From the NCBI RefSeq assembly GCF_002812705.1, contig NZ_CP025030.1, positions 4,464,001 through 4,528,000 on the forward strand: a stretch of DNA of 64,000 bases, written 5' to 3'. Of the stretch, positions 1 to 8,387 are shown piece after piece. The position numbers and the translations under genes were made by a program. The notes below the pieces were generated by a model. It ran no database searches, was not told the DNA's origin, and saw only the letters and a program-made list of their open reading frames with translations. The DNA comes from Achromobacter spanius. Its GTDB lineage: Bacteria > Pseudomonadota > Gammaproteobacteria > Burkholderiales > Burkholderiaceae_B. The stretch's first letter is position 1, and every line of letters begins with the position of its first letter.

Positions 1-208
1 GCGCAAACAACACCGCCGCGAAGAAGAACGGCAGCGCTTCAAAGGCATTGATCTGCGCTGCATTAGCGCGCGCGCGCCATCCTTCCTGGCGGGCAAGCCA
101 TGCGCGCGGGTCATTGTTGTCGAACTTGTTGCCCCCCGCCTTGGCGATGATTGTCGACACCAACGGCAGCAACGCCGCTGCCAACATCAACCACGCGATC
201 ATTTTCAT
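1..208 (-). CDS. MAPEG family membrane protein (C-terminus outside the window)
   Basis: Only the first 69 codons are present; the gene runs off the left edge. The N-terminus is a hydrophobic helix (MKMIAWLMLAAALLPLVSTI), followed by a loop with NNDPR and then NAFEALPFFFAAVL, the pattern of bacterial MAPEG (eicosanoid/glutathione metabolism-like) small membrane proteins, which normally have about 130 residues and four helices. An AGGAG-like ribosome site lies just upstream of ATG 208. The physiological substrate of these bacterial members is generally unknown. The family call is fairly secure and the function is not. Confidence 0.8.
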   Translation of the reverse strand, partial: MKMIAWLMLAAALLPLVSTIIAKAGGNKFDNNDPRAWLARQEGWRARANAAQINAFEALPFFFAAVLFA

Positions 209-376
209 ACTGGCTCCTGGAGCGCCGCCCAAAGTTGGGCCGGACAGGGTGACGGGCATTTGGCCGCCGCTGCGGCATGGTCGCCTGAAAGCGTCGAAAT
301 GAAAAGCCTGGCGCGTGGGTAGAGCAGGCATGCGCGCTTACACTTTGCGGTCCGAATTTCCGCGCCCGCTTGCTTT

Positions 377-1225
377 ATGACCTTGTTCAGCCCCTGGCCC
401 GCTCTATTCCTTGCTGCCGCCCTGCTTTGGCTGCCCGCCACCCGGCGTTGGGCGCTGGCGCCGTTGGCGATCGCGTGGGGATGGGCTTGGGCTGATGGGG
501 TCATTGATCCCGTGGCATTCGCCGCGCCGGCGCTACTGGTCCTTGCGGCGGCCTGGGTGCGTCCCGGCTCGGGCGACGCCGCGCGCGCGGCCGGTCACGT
601 CTTGTTCCTGCCGGTGGCTGGCGCGCTCTTCCTGCATCTGGCGCCGGGCTTTCACAACCCGCTGGTGATTGCGCCCGCGCCGCTAACGGCGGACGCGGTG
701 GCGTTTGGCATGTATCTGAACCTGGACAAGCCGCTGGTTGCGTTCTGGGTGGTCTTGGCCTTGGCGCCGCCCATGGCGGGCGCCGACCTGCGCCGCACCT
801 TGCTGGCGGCCGTGCTGGCTTGTGGCGCGGCGGTGCTGGCCTGCCTGGGTATTGCGCTGGCGATGGGTGTGGTGGGCTGGGCGCCCAAGTGGCCGGACTC
901 GGGCTGGATCTGGCTCATCAACAATGCGTTGCTGGTCACGCTGGCAGAAGAAGCGTTGTTTCGCGGCTATGTGCAGCAGCAGTTGGCCGCGCGCTGGCGG
1001 CATCATGCCTGGGGCGCGTGGGCCGCGCTGGGCGTGGCCGCCATCCTGTTCGGGCTGGCGCATTTCGCGGGCGGCTGGCAATGGATGCTGCTGGCCGCTA
1101 TCGCCGGCGCCGCCTATGGCGTGGCCTACCGCCATGGCGGACTAGCGGCCGCGGTGCTGGCGCATTTGGGGCTGAACGCCGCGCACTTCGGTTTGTTCAC
1201 CTACCCGATGCGCGCGGTGTTCTAG
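377..1225 (+). CDS. CPBP (CAAX/Abi) intramembrane glutamic protease
   Basis: A 282-residue polytopic membrane protein of the CPBP family (Rce1-like glutamic endopeptidases). The signature motifs lie in the C-terminal third: EE at 191-192 with R196 (EExxxR), F225xxxH229, and H263xxxN267. These residues activate water in the membrane-embedded active site. The N-terminal ~180 residues are further hydrophobic segments. It sits alone and converges on the Old Yellow Enzyme gene, with a hairpin between them. The substrate cannot be told: in bacteria these proteins are linked to peptide maturation, immunity to self-made peptides or unknown housekeeping roles, and no bacteriocin-like gene is next to it. 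Confidence 0.88.
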   Translation: MTLFSPWPALFLAAALLWLPATRRWALAPLAIAWGWAWADGVIDPVAFAAPALLVLAAAWVRPGSGDAARAAGHVLFLPVAGALFLHLAPGFHNPLVIAPAPLTADAVAFGMYLNLDKPLVAFWVVLALAPPMAGADLRRTLLAAVLACGAAVLACLGIALAMGVVGWAPKWPDSGWIWLINNALLVTLAEEALFRGYVQQQLAARWRHHAWGAWAALGVAAILFGLAHFAGGWQWMLLAAIAGAAYGVAYRHGGLAAAVLAHLGLNAAHFGLFTYPMRAVF

Positions 1226-1261
1226 TGCGGCGTTTCAGGGCTGACGTTCTAGTGCGCGGCC

Positions 1262-1290
1262 CCGTCGCCGTGTTGCAGCACGGCGGACGG
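1262..1290. terminator. Hairpin between convergent genes
   Basis: CCGTCGCCGTG (1262-1272) pairs with CACGGCGGACGG (1279-1290), with a one-base bulge and a 6-nt loop, between the CPBP gene and the convergent oxidoreductase gene. There is no T-run, so it may be a weak bidirectional terminator or simply an mRNA 3' hairpin. Confidence 0.4.
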
Positions 1291-1291
1291 C

Positions 1292-2344
1292 TTACGCCAG
1301 CGCCGGGTAGTCCGTGTACCCCAGCGCGCCCTGCGCGTAGAACATGGACGGCACCGGCGTGTTCAGCTCGGCGTTCAATTCAAACCGGCGTTCCAGGTCG
1401 GGGTTGGCGATGTAGGGCACGCCAAACGCCACCGCGTCGGCACGGCCGGCGTTGATGGCGGCTTCGGCGGATTCCCGCGTGTAGCCCTCGTTAGCGATGT
1501 AGACGCCGCCAAAGGCCGCCTTCAGGCGCGGGCCCAGGCTGTCTTCGGCTTCATGTTCGCGCACGCAGATAAAGGCGATGCCGCGCTTGCCGAGTTCGCT
1601 GGCCACGTACAAGAAGGTGGTGGCCAGATCGGAATCGCCCATGGTGTGGATATCGCCGCGCGGCGACAGGTGCACGCCCACGCGGTCGGCGCCCCAGACG
1701 GCCACGCACGCATCCACCACTTCCAGCAGCAGGCGGGCGCGGTTTTCCAGCGATCCGCCGTATTGGTCGGTGCGCTGGTTGGTGCTGTCTTGCAGGAACT
1801 GGTCCAGCAGATAGCCGTTGGCGGCGTGCACTTCAACGCCGTCGAAACCCGCTTCCATGGCCATTTGCGCACCATGACGGTAAGCCTCGACCACGCCGGG
1901 CAGCTCGGCCGTTTCCAGCGCGCGCGGAGTGACGTAGGCGCGCTTGGGGCGCACATGGCTGACATGGCCGCCGGCCGCGATGGCGCTGGGCGCAACGGGC
2001 AGTTCGCCGTTCAGGAAGATGGGGTCGGAAATGCGGCCCACGTGCCAAAGCTGGGCCGCGATCAGGCCGCCTTTTTCGTGCACGGCCGCGGTCACTTTGC
2101 GCCAGCCCTTCACTTGCTCGGTGGACCACAGGCCGGGGGTGTCGGCGTAGCCCACGCCTTGCGGGGTCACGGCGGTGGCTTCGGTCAAGATCAGGCCCGC
2201 GCCGGCGCGCTGGGTGTAGTACTCGACCATCAAGTCGTTGGGCACGCGGCCTTCGCTGGCGCGCTGGCGCGTCAAGGGGGCCATGACGAGGCGGTTGCGC
2301 AGCGTCAGCGCGCCAACGCGCAGGGGTTCAAACAGGGTGCTCAT
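1292..2344 (-). CDS. nemA: Old Yellow Enzyme family alkene reductase (NemA-like)
   Basis: A 350-residue FMN-dependent NAD(P)H:flavin oxidoreductase that reduces activated C=C bonds of electrophiles such as N-ethylmaleimide, enones and nitro-compounds. It begins MSTLFEPLRVGALTLRNR and keeps the OYE hallmarks: QLWHVGR near 98-104, the substrate-binding pair H183/N186 in EVHAANGYL, RTDQYGGSLENR at 201-212, and a C-terminal FMN-binding region. ATG 2344 is chosen because GGAAGGA lies just upstream and the family starts there; an in-frame extension to 2416 lacks family similarity. It follows the ArsR gene on the same strand after 85 nt, so a regulator-enzyme operon is likely. The exact substrate is unknown. 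Confidence 0.88.
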   Translation of the reverse strand: MSTLFEPLRVGALTLRNRLVMAPLTRQRASEGRVPNDLMVEYYTQRAGAGLILTEATAVTPQGVGYADTPGLWSTEQVKGWRKVTAAVHEKGGLIAAQLWHVGRISDPIFLNGELPVAPSAIAAGGHVSHVRPKRAYVTPRALETAELPGVVEAYRHGAQMAMEAGFDGVEVHAANGYLLDQFLQDSTNQRTDQYGGSLENRARLLLEVVDACVAVWGADRVGVHLSPRGDIHTMGDSDLATTFLYVASELGKRGIAFICVREHEAEDSLGPRLKAAFGGVYIANEGYTRESAEAAINAGRADAVAFGVPYIANPDLERRFELNAELNTPVPSMFYAQGALGYTDYPALA

Positions 2345-2429
2345 GCAAAGTCCTTCCGCCCCGGGGTGATGGGGCGCGGTGCGCAGCGGCATACAGCGTG
2401 GCGTGGCTTGGCACACGCCTGCCAGCTGA

Positions 2430-2783
2430 CTACATATCCTGGTTCAACTGCCGCAGGAACGCGGCAATCGTGGCTTCATTGCGACGGAAAAAGACCCACT
2501 GCCCCACCTTGGTCGACGTAATCAGGCCCGCGCGTTGCAAGACGGCCAGGTGCGAAGACACGGTTGACTGCGACAGGCCGCAGCGGTCATCGATATGGCC
2601 CGCGCACACCCCATGTTCAAAGGAGTGGCCCGGACGTTCCTCGAAATACGCATGCGGCGTCTTCAGCCACGCAAGGATGTCACGCCGCACCGGATTGGCC
2701 AGCGCCTTGATGATGGCGTCGGTATCAATTCCGGGTTCTGCGCCGGTCTGATCGGAGGACGAAGCGGAAGCGGAGAGGGTCAT
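2430..2783 (-). CDS. ArsR-type winged-helix repressor
   Basis: A 117-residue ArsR/SmtB-type regulator. A winged helix spans about residues 22-105, with the recognition helix in CGLSQSTVSSHLAVLQRAGL. It lacks a typical ArsR metal-binding CxC but has two cysteines, C60 and C68, flanking the helix before the recognition helix; thiol-based sensing of electrophiles is therefore possible, though not shown. ATG 2783 was chosen over an upstream in-frame TTG (2798). It precedes the Old Yellow Enzyme gene in the same direction, and a perfect inverted repeat lies just upstream of its start. It probably autoregulates and controls the reductase. Confidence 0.85.
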   Translation of the reverse strand: MTLSASASSSDQTGAEPGIDTDAIIKALANPVRRDILAWLKTPHAYFEERPGHSFEHGVCAGHIDDRCGLSQSTVSSHLAVLQRAGLITSTKVGQWVFFRRNEATIAAFLRQLNQDM

Positions 2784-2800
2784 ATTGGTATATCGCAATT

Positions 2801-2830
2801 TATCGAATCTTAAATCGAAAGTATTCGATA
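2801..2830. promoter_or_regulatory. Putative operator of the ArsR-OYE operon
   Basis: TATCGAAT (2801-2808) and ATTCGATA (2823-2830) form a perfect 8-bp inverted repeat with a 14-nt spacer, 18 nt upstream of the ArsR start. A similar half-site, TATCGCAAT, lies at 2791-2799. The AT-rich sequence and position fit an autoregulatory operator. Confidence 0.5.
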
Positions 2831-2864
2831 TGTGGTCATGCCCCTTCGGGCGGCGGGGTTTTGC

Positions 2865-3281
2865 CTAGTCGCCTTGCACCCGGCCACGCAGGCGCTTGAC
2901 CTCGCCGTGCAGGACTTTGCGTTGCACGCGGCGGCGTTGGGAAGATCTCGTGGGCTTGGTGGCGCGGCGCGGTTTGTCTACCTGGATGGCGGCGCGCACC
3001 ATCGCCACCAGCCGTTCAATGGCTTCGGCCCGGTTTTTTTCCTGGCTGCGAAACGACTGCGACTTGATGACGATAACGCCCTCTTTCGAGATGCGGTGAT
3101 CGCTCAGCGCGCACACGGCGTCCTGCACTTCGGGCGGCAGGCGCGAGGCCCGCACGTCAAAGCGCAGATGGACGGCGCTGGACACCTTGTTGACGTTCTG
3201 GCCGCCCGCGCCCTGGGCGCGGATCATGCTGAACGTCAGGTCGCGTTCGTCGATATACAGGGAATCTTGGACATGAAACAT
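2865..3281 (-). CDS. arfB: Alternative ribosome-rescue peptidyl-tRNA hydrolase ArfB (YaeJ)
   Basis: ArfB enters stalled ribosomes that lack a sense codon in the A site and hydrolyses the peptidyl-tRNA. The 138-residue protein has the release-factor catalytic GGQ at 26-28 inside IRAQGAGGQNVNK, and a basic C-terminal tail (RRATKPTRSSQRRRVQRK) that occupies the mRNA channel. E. coli ArfB has 140 residues. ATG 3281 is chosen because it gives the canonical N-terminus; an upstream extension to 3353 overlaps the divergent queE promoter region. It is transcribed divergently from queE with a 76-nt gap. Confidence 0.95.
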   Translation of the reverse strand: MFHVQDSLYIDERDLTFSMIRAQGAGGQNVNKVSSAVHLRFDVRASRLPPEVQDAVCALSDHRISKEGVIVIKSQSFRSQEKNRAEAIERLVAMVRAAIQVDKPRRATKPTRSSQRRRVQRKVLHGEVKRLRGRVQGD

Positions 3282-3357
3282 AGGGCGGGAGTCTATACCA
3301 AGTAAAATAATCCGCTTTTGCCCGATTTTCGCGGCACCTCCGGCCGCCAGCAACCTT

Positions 3358-3990
3358 ATGACCTACTCCGCCAAAGAAATATTCAAGACCCTGCAAGGCG
3401 AAGGCGCCCACGCAGGCCGCGCGGCGGTATTTTGCCGGTTTGCGGGCTGTAACCTCTGGACCGGCCGCGAAAGCGACCGCGCCAGCGCCGCCTGCACGTT
3501 CTGCGACACCGACTTCATCGGCACCGATGGCGAAGGCGGCGGCAAGTTCGCCACGGCGGACCTCTTGGCCGACACCATCGCCACCACCTGGGGACCGGGC
3601 ACGCAAGACCGCTACGTGGTCTTCACGGGCGGCGAACCCCTGCTGCAACTGGACGCGGCGCTGCTCACCGCCATCCATGCGCGCGGCTTCACCGTGGCCA
3701 TCGAAACCAACGGCACCGTCAAGCCGCCTGCGGGTATCGACTGGATCTGCGTCAGCCCCAAGGGCACGGCGCCGCTGGTCATCGAACGCGGCGACGAGCT
3801 GAAGCTGGTCTACCCGCAACTGAACGCCTTGCCCGAGACCTTCGCGCACCTGGATTTCGAGCACTTTTTCCTGCAACCCATGGACGGCCCCGCGCGCGTG
3901 GCCAATACCGAGCGTGCCGTTCAGTACTGTATGCAGCATCCGCAATGGCGGCTGAGTTTGCAGACCCACAAATACATAGGCATTCCATGA
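3358..3990 (+). CDS. queE: 7-carboxy-7-deazaguanine synthase QueE
   Basis: A radical-SAM enzyme that converts 6-carboxytetrahydropterin to 7-carboxy-7-deazaguanine in queuosine (preQ0) biosynthesis. The 210-residue protein has cluster cysteines C31, C46 and C49, that is CX14CX2C instead of the classical CX3CX2C; this enlarged loop is known from Burkholderia QueE. GGEP at 91-94 is the SAM amino-group motif, and TLQGEGAHAG near residue 11 is the QueE N-terminal signature. queD follows after 28 nt, so the two consecutive pathway enzymes are co-transcribed in reverse order of the reactions. Confidence 0.96.
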   Translation: MTYSAKEIFKTLQGEGAHAGRAAVFCRFAGCNLWTGRESDRASAACTFCDTDFIGTDGEGGGKFATADLLADTIATTWGPGTQDRYVVFTGGEPLLQLDAALLTAIHARGFTVAIETNGTVKPPAGIDWICVSPKGTAPLVIERGDELKLVYPQLNALPETFAHLDFEHFFLQPMDGPARVANTERAVQYCMQHPQWRLSLQTHKYIGIP

Positions 3991-4018
3991 TGACCCCCCA
4001 CGCGCGGCGGACCGCGCG

Positions 4019-4462
4019 ATGATTTCCGTCACCCGCAGGCTGGAATTCGACGCCGGCCACCGTATCCCCGATCACCGCAGCCAATGCCGCAACCTGCATG
4101 GCCACCGCTATGTGCTTGAAATCACCCTGACCGGCGACGTGGTGCAAGCCCCTGGCGAGTCCGACAACGGCATGTTGATGGACTTTTCCGAGATCAAGCA
4201 CATCGCCAAGACCCACATCGTGGACGTCTGGGACCATGCTTTCCTGGTGTACGAAGGCGACGCCGCCGTGCGCGGCTTTTTGGACACTCTGCCCGACCAC
4301 AAGACCGTCGTGCTGGACCGCATTCCCACGGCGGAAAACCTGGCCAAGATCGTGTTCGACACGCTGGCCCCGCACTACCACGGCCACTACGGCGCCGACC
4401 TGCGCCTGTCCCGCGTGCGCCTGTATGAAACCCCGAATTGCTGGGCGGACTGCAACGGTTGA
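4019..4462 (+). CDS. queD: 6-carboxy-5,6,7,8-tetrahydropterin synthase QueD
   Basis: Converts 7,8-dihydroneopterin triphosphate to 6-carboxytetrahydropterin, the substrate of QueE. The 147-residue PTPS/QueD fold shows the zinc ligands H14, H27 and H29 (in DAGHRIPDH and NLHGHRY), catalytic C23, the PTAENLAK motif near 103-110, and a C-terminal glutamate in RLYETPNCWA. It lies directly after queE. The 3' flank carries two copies of a dispersed palindromic element and no further queuosine gene. Confidence 0.95.
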   Translation: MISVTRRLEFDAGHRIPDHRSQCRNLHGHRYVLEITLTGDVVQAPGESDNGMLMDFSEIKHIAKTHIVDVWDHAFLVYEGDAAVRGFLDTLPDHKTVVLDRIPTAENLAKIVFDTLAPHYHGHYGADLRLSRVRLYETPNCWADCNG

Positions 4463-4478
4463 GGATTGGCGGTGGTTC

Positions 4479-4543
4479 GATGGGTTACGCGCGATCAACG
4501 GATGGGTCCTTGCCACGGGTCTTTCGCGCTGCACCCATCCTAC
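4479..4543 (+). repeat. Dispersed palindromic element, copy A
   Basis: Starts GATGGGTTACGCGCG and ends CGCGCTGCACCCATCCTAC; 65 bp. The arms GATGGGT and ACCCATC are complementary and the CCTAC end reads GTAGG on the other strand. It is one of six related copies in the window, all intergenic, here in the 3' flank of queD. Confidence 0.8.
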
Positions 4544-4612
4544 GAACGCTGCCGTCGACGGTAACGTCACCGTCTTGGCATAGACGATTCCGCCGTTCAG
4601 TCACCGCTGTCT

Positions 4613-4675
4613 GATGGGTTCGCGCGATCGGCTGTGGTGTTTTTTTCACCGGTCTTGCGCGTCACACCCATCCTA
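4613..4675 (+). repeat. Dispersed palindromic element, copy B
   Basis: Starts GATGGGTTCGCGCG and ends CACACCCATCCTAC; 63 bp. It lies 69 bp after copy A in the same orientation. The inner segment has a T7 run and differs from copy A, so only the arms are conserved. Confidence 0.8.
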
Positions 4676-4716
4676 CCCATGAAGAATTCCTATCGACCTA
4701 TTCGACACATTCAATC

Positions 4717-4730
4717 ATTAGTAAGCTAAT
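4717..4730. promoter_or_regulatory. Putative MarR operator
   Basis: ATTAG-TAAG-CTAAT is a perfect 5-bp inverted repeat 21 nt before the MarR-family start codon. It is flanked by a second inverted pair, TCCTATC (4688-4694) and GATAGGA (4732-4738). The position fits autorepression of the efflux operon. Confidence 0.4.
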
Positions 4731-4751
4731 AGATAGGATACAATCGATTCC

Positions 4752-5237
4752 ATGAACACTCCTTCAGACTCCCAACTCATGGCAACCACCGCTCACCTGA
4801 TGGTGTTGTCGCGCGCCTATCGCGGGGCAGCCGACAAGGCCTTGGCCGACTATGGCTTATCCCAAGCCACGGCCTGGCCGGTCATCCTTGCTGGACGCCT
4901 GGGTGACGGCGTGCGCCAGGGCGCGCTGGCCGAGGCGCTGGGCGTTGAAGGTCCGTCCCTGGTTCGCGTGCTTGATCAACTTGTCGCCGCCGGCCTGATG
5001 GAACGCCGCGAAGACGCGCATGATCGCCGCGCCAAAACCCTGCACCTGACCGACGCCGGCCACGCGCTGCGCGCACAGGTTGAAGACGTGCTGGTGGAAC
5101 TGCGCCGGCGCTTGTTCAGCGGCGTCAGCGAAACCGATCTGCAAGCCTGCCTGCGCGTGTTCGACGCCTTGAATGTGTCCTTGGGACGCGGCGCGGCCAA
5201 CGCGCAGCCACAGCAGCAACAGGACGACGCATCGTGA
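4752..5237 (+). CDS. MarR family transcriptional regulator
   Basis: A 161-residue winged-helix regulator. The helix-turn-helix is in QGALAEALGVEGPSLVRVLDQLVAAGLMERR, followed by the wing AHDRRAKTLHLTDAG, both typical of MarR. A Gln-rich tail ends the protein. Its stop overlaps the GTG start of the FUSC gene by 4 nt, so it is the first gene of the exporter operon and very likely its repressor, released by an aromatic ligand as for other MarR members. The ligand is not deducible. Confidence 0.9.
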   Translation: MNTPSDSQLMATTAHLMVLSRAYRGAADKALADYGLSQATAWPVILAGRLGDGVRQGALAEALGVEGPSLVRVLDQLVAAGLMERREDAHDRRAKTLHLTDAGHALRAQVEDVLVELRRRLFSGVSETDLQACLRVFDALNVSLGRGAANAQPQQQQDDAS

Positions 5238-7297
5238 AATTGCCCAACGTCCGCGAAACCCTTTTTTCGCTCAAGAGCTACCTAAGCGCCATCATGGCGC
5301 TTTATCTGGCCTACAGCATGGGTTTGCCGCGTCCGTTCTGGGCGATGACCACCGCCTACGTCGTGGCGCAACCCTGGTCCGGCGCCGTGCGCTCCAAGGC
5401 GCTGTACCGCCTGGTGGGCACCTTTGCCGGCTCGGCCGCCACGGTCTACCTGGTGCCGCGCCTGTCGAATTCGCCCGTCGTCATGACCGCCGCCATGGTG
5501 CTGTGGGTGGGCGCCTGCCTGTATATGTCGGTGCTGGACCGCACGCCGCGGTCCTACCTGTTCATGCTGGCGGGTTACACCGCCGCCATGATCGGCTTTC
5601 CCAGCGTGACCGACCCGTCGTTGGTCTTCGACACCGCGCTTGCCCGGGTTGAGGAAATCACCCTGGGCATCGTCTGCGCCACCCTGGTCCACAGCATTGT
5701 GCTGCCGCGCGGGCTGGCGCCCGCCTTGACGCTGCAACTGGACAAAGCCGTGCGCGACGCCCGCAACTGGATGCACGACACGCTCAGCGGTAAAGCCGCC
5801 GAACAGCGCGACCGCGACCGCCGCGTGCTGGCCAACGACATCACCCAATTGCGGCTCTTGTCCACCCACGTGCCGTTCGACACCAGCAACCTGCGCTGGA
5901 CGTCCGGCGCCGTGCGCGCCATGCAGGACCAGATTTCGGCGTTGACGCCGGCCGTATCTGCCGTGGAAGACCGCCTGCGGGCGCTTCAGGCCAATGACCA
6001 GCCGCTGCCCGAACCCGTATCCGCGCTGCTGAACGATATTTCGGAATGGATCAATGCCGGCGCCCAGGCTTCGCACGACACCGCCGTGCAACTGCGCGCC
6101 GCCGTCTCGCGGCTGACGCCAGCCATCGATAGCCATTCCACCTGGCGCGACGCGCTTCTGGCCAGCCTGATGACGCGGCTGCGCGAGCTGATCGACACCT
6201 ATGACGAATGCCTGGCGCTGCGCCGCGAGATCCATGCCGGCCTGGCAGGCGCGCCGCGAAGGGCTTCGGCACACAAGGCCCACGCTGCCCGCGATCCCAA
6301 CGCCGCGCTGCACCGCGACCATGGCATGGCGCTGCTGTCGGCGCTGGCCGCGGGCGTGGCCATTTCGGTGTGCTGCGCGTTCTGGATCGGCACGGCCTGG
6401 AGCAACGGCGCCACCGCTGCGTTGATGGCCGCCATCTTCAGTTGCTTCTTTGCGTCGCAAGACAATCCCGTGCCGGGCATCATGCAGTTCCTGACGTACA
6501 CGGTGTATTCGATTCCGCTGTCGGCCCTGTATCTGCTGGGCATCATGCCCGCCATCCATTCCTTTGAAATGCTGGCCCTGGCGATGCTGCCCACCGCCTT
6601 CGTGCTGGGCATTTTCATTGCGCGGCCCGCCAGCACCGGCAAGGGCATGGCGATGCTGTTCGGCTTTCTGGGCACCATGGCGCTGCAAGACACCCACACC
6701 GCCGACGTCGTGTCCTTCATCGACACGCAGGTGGCCCAGTGCATGGGCGTGGCCACCGCCGCCATCATCGCCGCCGTGTTCCGCACCGTCAGCGCCGACT
6801 GGAGCGCCCGCCGCATCCAGGCCGCCAACTGGAAAGAACTGGCGACGCTGGCCGCCTCGCCGCGCGCGCCCTCGCGCCATACCTACACCGCCCGCATGCT
6901 GGATCGCATCGGCCTGTTGCAGCCGCGCCTGGCGCTGTCACAGCGGCCCGATGACCTGGTGGCCGCGGACGCACTGAAAGACCTGCGCGTGGGCCGCGAC
7001 ATTACCGAATTGCAGCGCGCCCGCCGTCATCTGCCGATGGCCGATGCCACGATCCAGCCCGTGTTGAACAGCCTGGCGCAGTTCTTCCGCGCGCGCTCCG
7101 CGTGGCGCGTCGGAGAAAAGACGCCCGAGTTCCTGGCGCAGATCGACCGCGCGCTGTCCAGCGTGGCCGCCACGCCGCAAGGTCTGGCCGCCCGCGACCG
7201 CGCGGTGGTGGCGCTGGTGGGCATCCGCCGCGCTTTCTTTCCCGACGCCCCCGACTACCAACCCGCCCATCCCGCCATGGAGGGCCACGCATCATGA
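5234..7297 (+). CDS. FUSC family inner-membrane exporter (AaeB/fusaric acid resistance type)
   Basis: A 687-residue fusaric-acid-resistance-type transporter. Two blocks of about five to six hydrophobic segments (roughly 15-170 and 360-520) are separated and followed by cytosolic helical regions, the usual AaeB/FusC architecture. It starts with GTG overlapping the MarR stop and ends in an ATGA overlap with the DUF1656 gene, indicating translational coupling. With the HlyD adaptor and outer-membrane factor downstream it should form a three-layer pump for aromatic acids or related weak acids. The specific substrate is unknown. Confidence 0.9.
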   Translation: MKLPNVRETLFSLKSYLSAIMALYLAYSMGLPRPFWAMTTAYVVAQPWSGAVRSKALYRLVGTFAGSAATVYLVPRLSNSPVVMTAAMVLWVGACLYMSVLDRTPRSYLFMLAGYTAAMIGFPSVTDPSLVFDTALARVEEITLGIVCATLVHSIVLPRGLAPALTLQLDKAVRDARNWMHDTLSGKAAEQRDRDRRVLANDITQLRLLSTHVPFDTSNLRWTSGAVRAMQDQISALTPAVSAVEDRLRALQANDQPLPEPVSALLNDISEWINAGAQASHDTAVQLRAAVSRLTPAIDSHSTWRDALLASLMTRLRELIDTYDECLALRREIHAGLAGAPRRASAHKAHAARDPNAALHRDHGMALLSALAAGVAISVCCAFWIGTAWSNGATAALMAAIFSCFFASQDNPVPGIMQFLTYTVYSIPLSALYLLGIMPAIHSFEMLALAMLPTAFVLGIFIARPASTGKGMAMLFGFLGTMALQDTHTADVVSFIDTQVAQCMGVATAAIIAAVFRTVSADWSARRIQAANWKELATLAASPRAPSRHTYTARMLDRIGLLQPRLALSQRPDDLVAADALKDLRVGRDITELQRARRHLPMADATIQPVLNSLAQFFRARSAWRVGEKTPEFLAQIDRALSSVAATPQGLAARDRAVVALVGIRRAFFPDAPDYQPAHPAMEGHAS

Positions 7298-7506
7298 TCG
7301 GTGAATTCAATCTGTACGGCATTTACTTCCCCTGGCTGCTGGTACTGGGCGTCGTCACGCTCGGCGTGGCCTGGGCATTGCGCCGCGTGCTGGCGCGCGT
7401 CGGCCTGTACCGCCTGGTGTGGCATCCCGCGCTGTTTGATCTGGCGCTGTTCGTGGTGCTGCTGTATGGCGTGTCCCTGATTTCCCCATATTTTTTACAG
7501 AGATAG
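7294..7506 (+). CDS. DUF1656 small membrane protein (AaeX-like)
   Basis: A 70-residue protein with two hydrophobic segments (about 10-27 and 47-65) and the N-terminal IGEFNLYGIYFPWLL signature of DUF1656/AaeX. These small proteins nearly always accompany FUSC exporters and their HlyD partners, though their exact role is not established. ATG 7294 overlaps the FUSC stop by 4 nt. An in-frame extension upstream to 7102 lies inside the FUSC gene and is rejected. Confidence 0.9.
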   Translation: MIGEFNLYGIYFPWLLVLGVVTLGVAWALRRVLARVGLYRLVWHPALFDLALFVVLLYGVSLISPYFLQR

Positions 7507-7508
7507 GT

Positions 7509-8387
7509 ATGAAACTCCCCAACGCCCTTCGCCCTGCTGCTATCGGCAAGTTCGCGGTGACGGCCATCGTCGTCGCCGCCGCCGCTTACGCCGGCTGGCA
7601 GCTTTGGGTGCACTATGAAGTTGAACCCTGGACGCGCGATGGCCGCGTCAAGGCCTATGTGGTGCAGGTGGCACCCGATGTCTCCGGCCTGGTAACGAGC
7701 GTGCCCGTGCACGACAACCAGGACGTGAAGGCCGGCGACCTGCTGTTTGAAATTGACCGCGCCCGCTTCCAGTTGGCGTTTGACCAGGCCCAGGCATCGG
7801 TGCGATCGCAGCAAGTGGCGCACGACCAGGCGCTGCGCGACGCCAAGCGCAACCGCTCGCTGGGCCAACTGGTGGCCGCCGAAGCGGTCGAGCAAAGCCA
7901 GACCAAGGTGCAGCAGACCGAAGCCGCGCTGGCGCAGGCGCAAGTGCAACTGAACACCGCCCGCCTGAACCTGGAGCGCAGCCGCGTGGTGGCCGCCAGC
8001 GATGGCCGCATCACCAACCTGGATCTGCGCGCGGGGTCCTACGCCACGGCAGGCCACGGCGTGATGGCCCTGGTGGACGCCGGCAGCTTCTACGTGGAAG
8101 GCTATTTTGAAGAAACCAAGCTTCCCGGCATCCACGAAGGCGCCCCTGTCACGGTGACGCTGATGGGCGATTCGCGCCACATTCGCGGCCACGTGGAAAG
8201 CATCGCCATGGGTATTGCCGACCGCGACCGCAGTACGGGCGCCAATCTGCTGCCCAACGTGAACCCCACCTTCAACTGGGTGCGCCTTGCCCAGCGCATT
8301 CCGGTGCGCGTGAAGATCGACGCCGTGCCCGACGGCGTGCGCCTGGTCGCCGGCCAGACGGCCACCGTGTCGGTAGACCCAGCATGA
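7509..8387 (+). CDS. HlyD-family periplasmic adaptor (AaeA-like)
   Basis: A 292-residue membrane-fusion protein. One N-terminal membrane anchor (about 13-32) precedes a first half-lipoyl motif (VAPDVSGLVTSVPVHDNQDVKAGD), an alpha-hairpin rich in Gln/Ala (about 85-155), and a barrel with YFEETKLPGI and NPTFNWVRLAQRIPVRV, both strongly conserved in AaeA-type adaptors. It connects the FUSC pump with the outer-membrane factor encoded next, whose ATG overlaps its stop (ATGA). Confidence 0.92.
   Translation: MKLPNALRPAAIGKFAVTAIVVAAAAYAGWQLWVHYEVEPWTRDGRVKAYVVQVAPDVSGLVTSVPVHDNQDVKAGDLLFEIDRARFQLAFDQAQASVRSQQVAHDQALRDAKRNRSLGQLVAAEAVEQSQTKVQQTEAALAQAQVQLNTARLNLERSRVVAASDGRITNLDLRAGSYATAGHGVMALVDAGSFYVEGYFEETKLPGIHEGAPVTVTLMGDSRHIRGHVESIAMGIADRDRSTGANLLPNVNPTFNWVRLAQRIPVRVKIDAVPDGVRLVAGQTATVSVDPA

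Noticed and set aside
4463..4751. A riboswitch or small RNA between queD and the MarR gene
   Set aside because: The structure here is explained by two copies of the dispersed palindrome; no known riboswitch core is visible.
5282..6880. A 532-codon open frame on the minus strand
   Set aside because: It is antisense to the FUSC exporter gene and is a codon-bias shadow.
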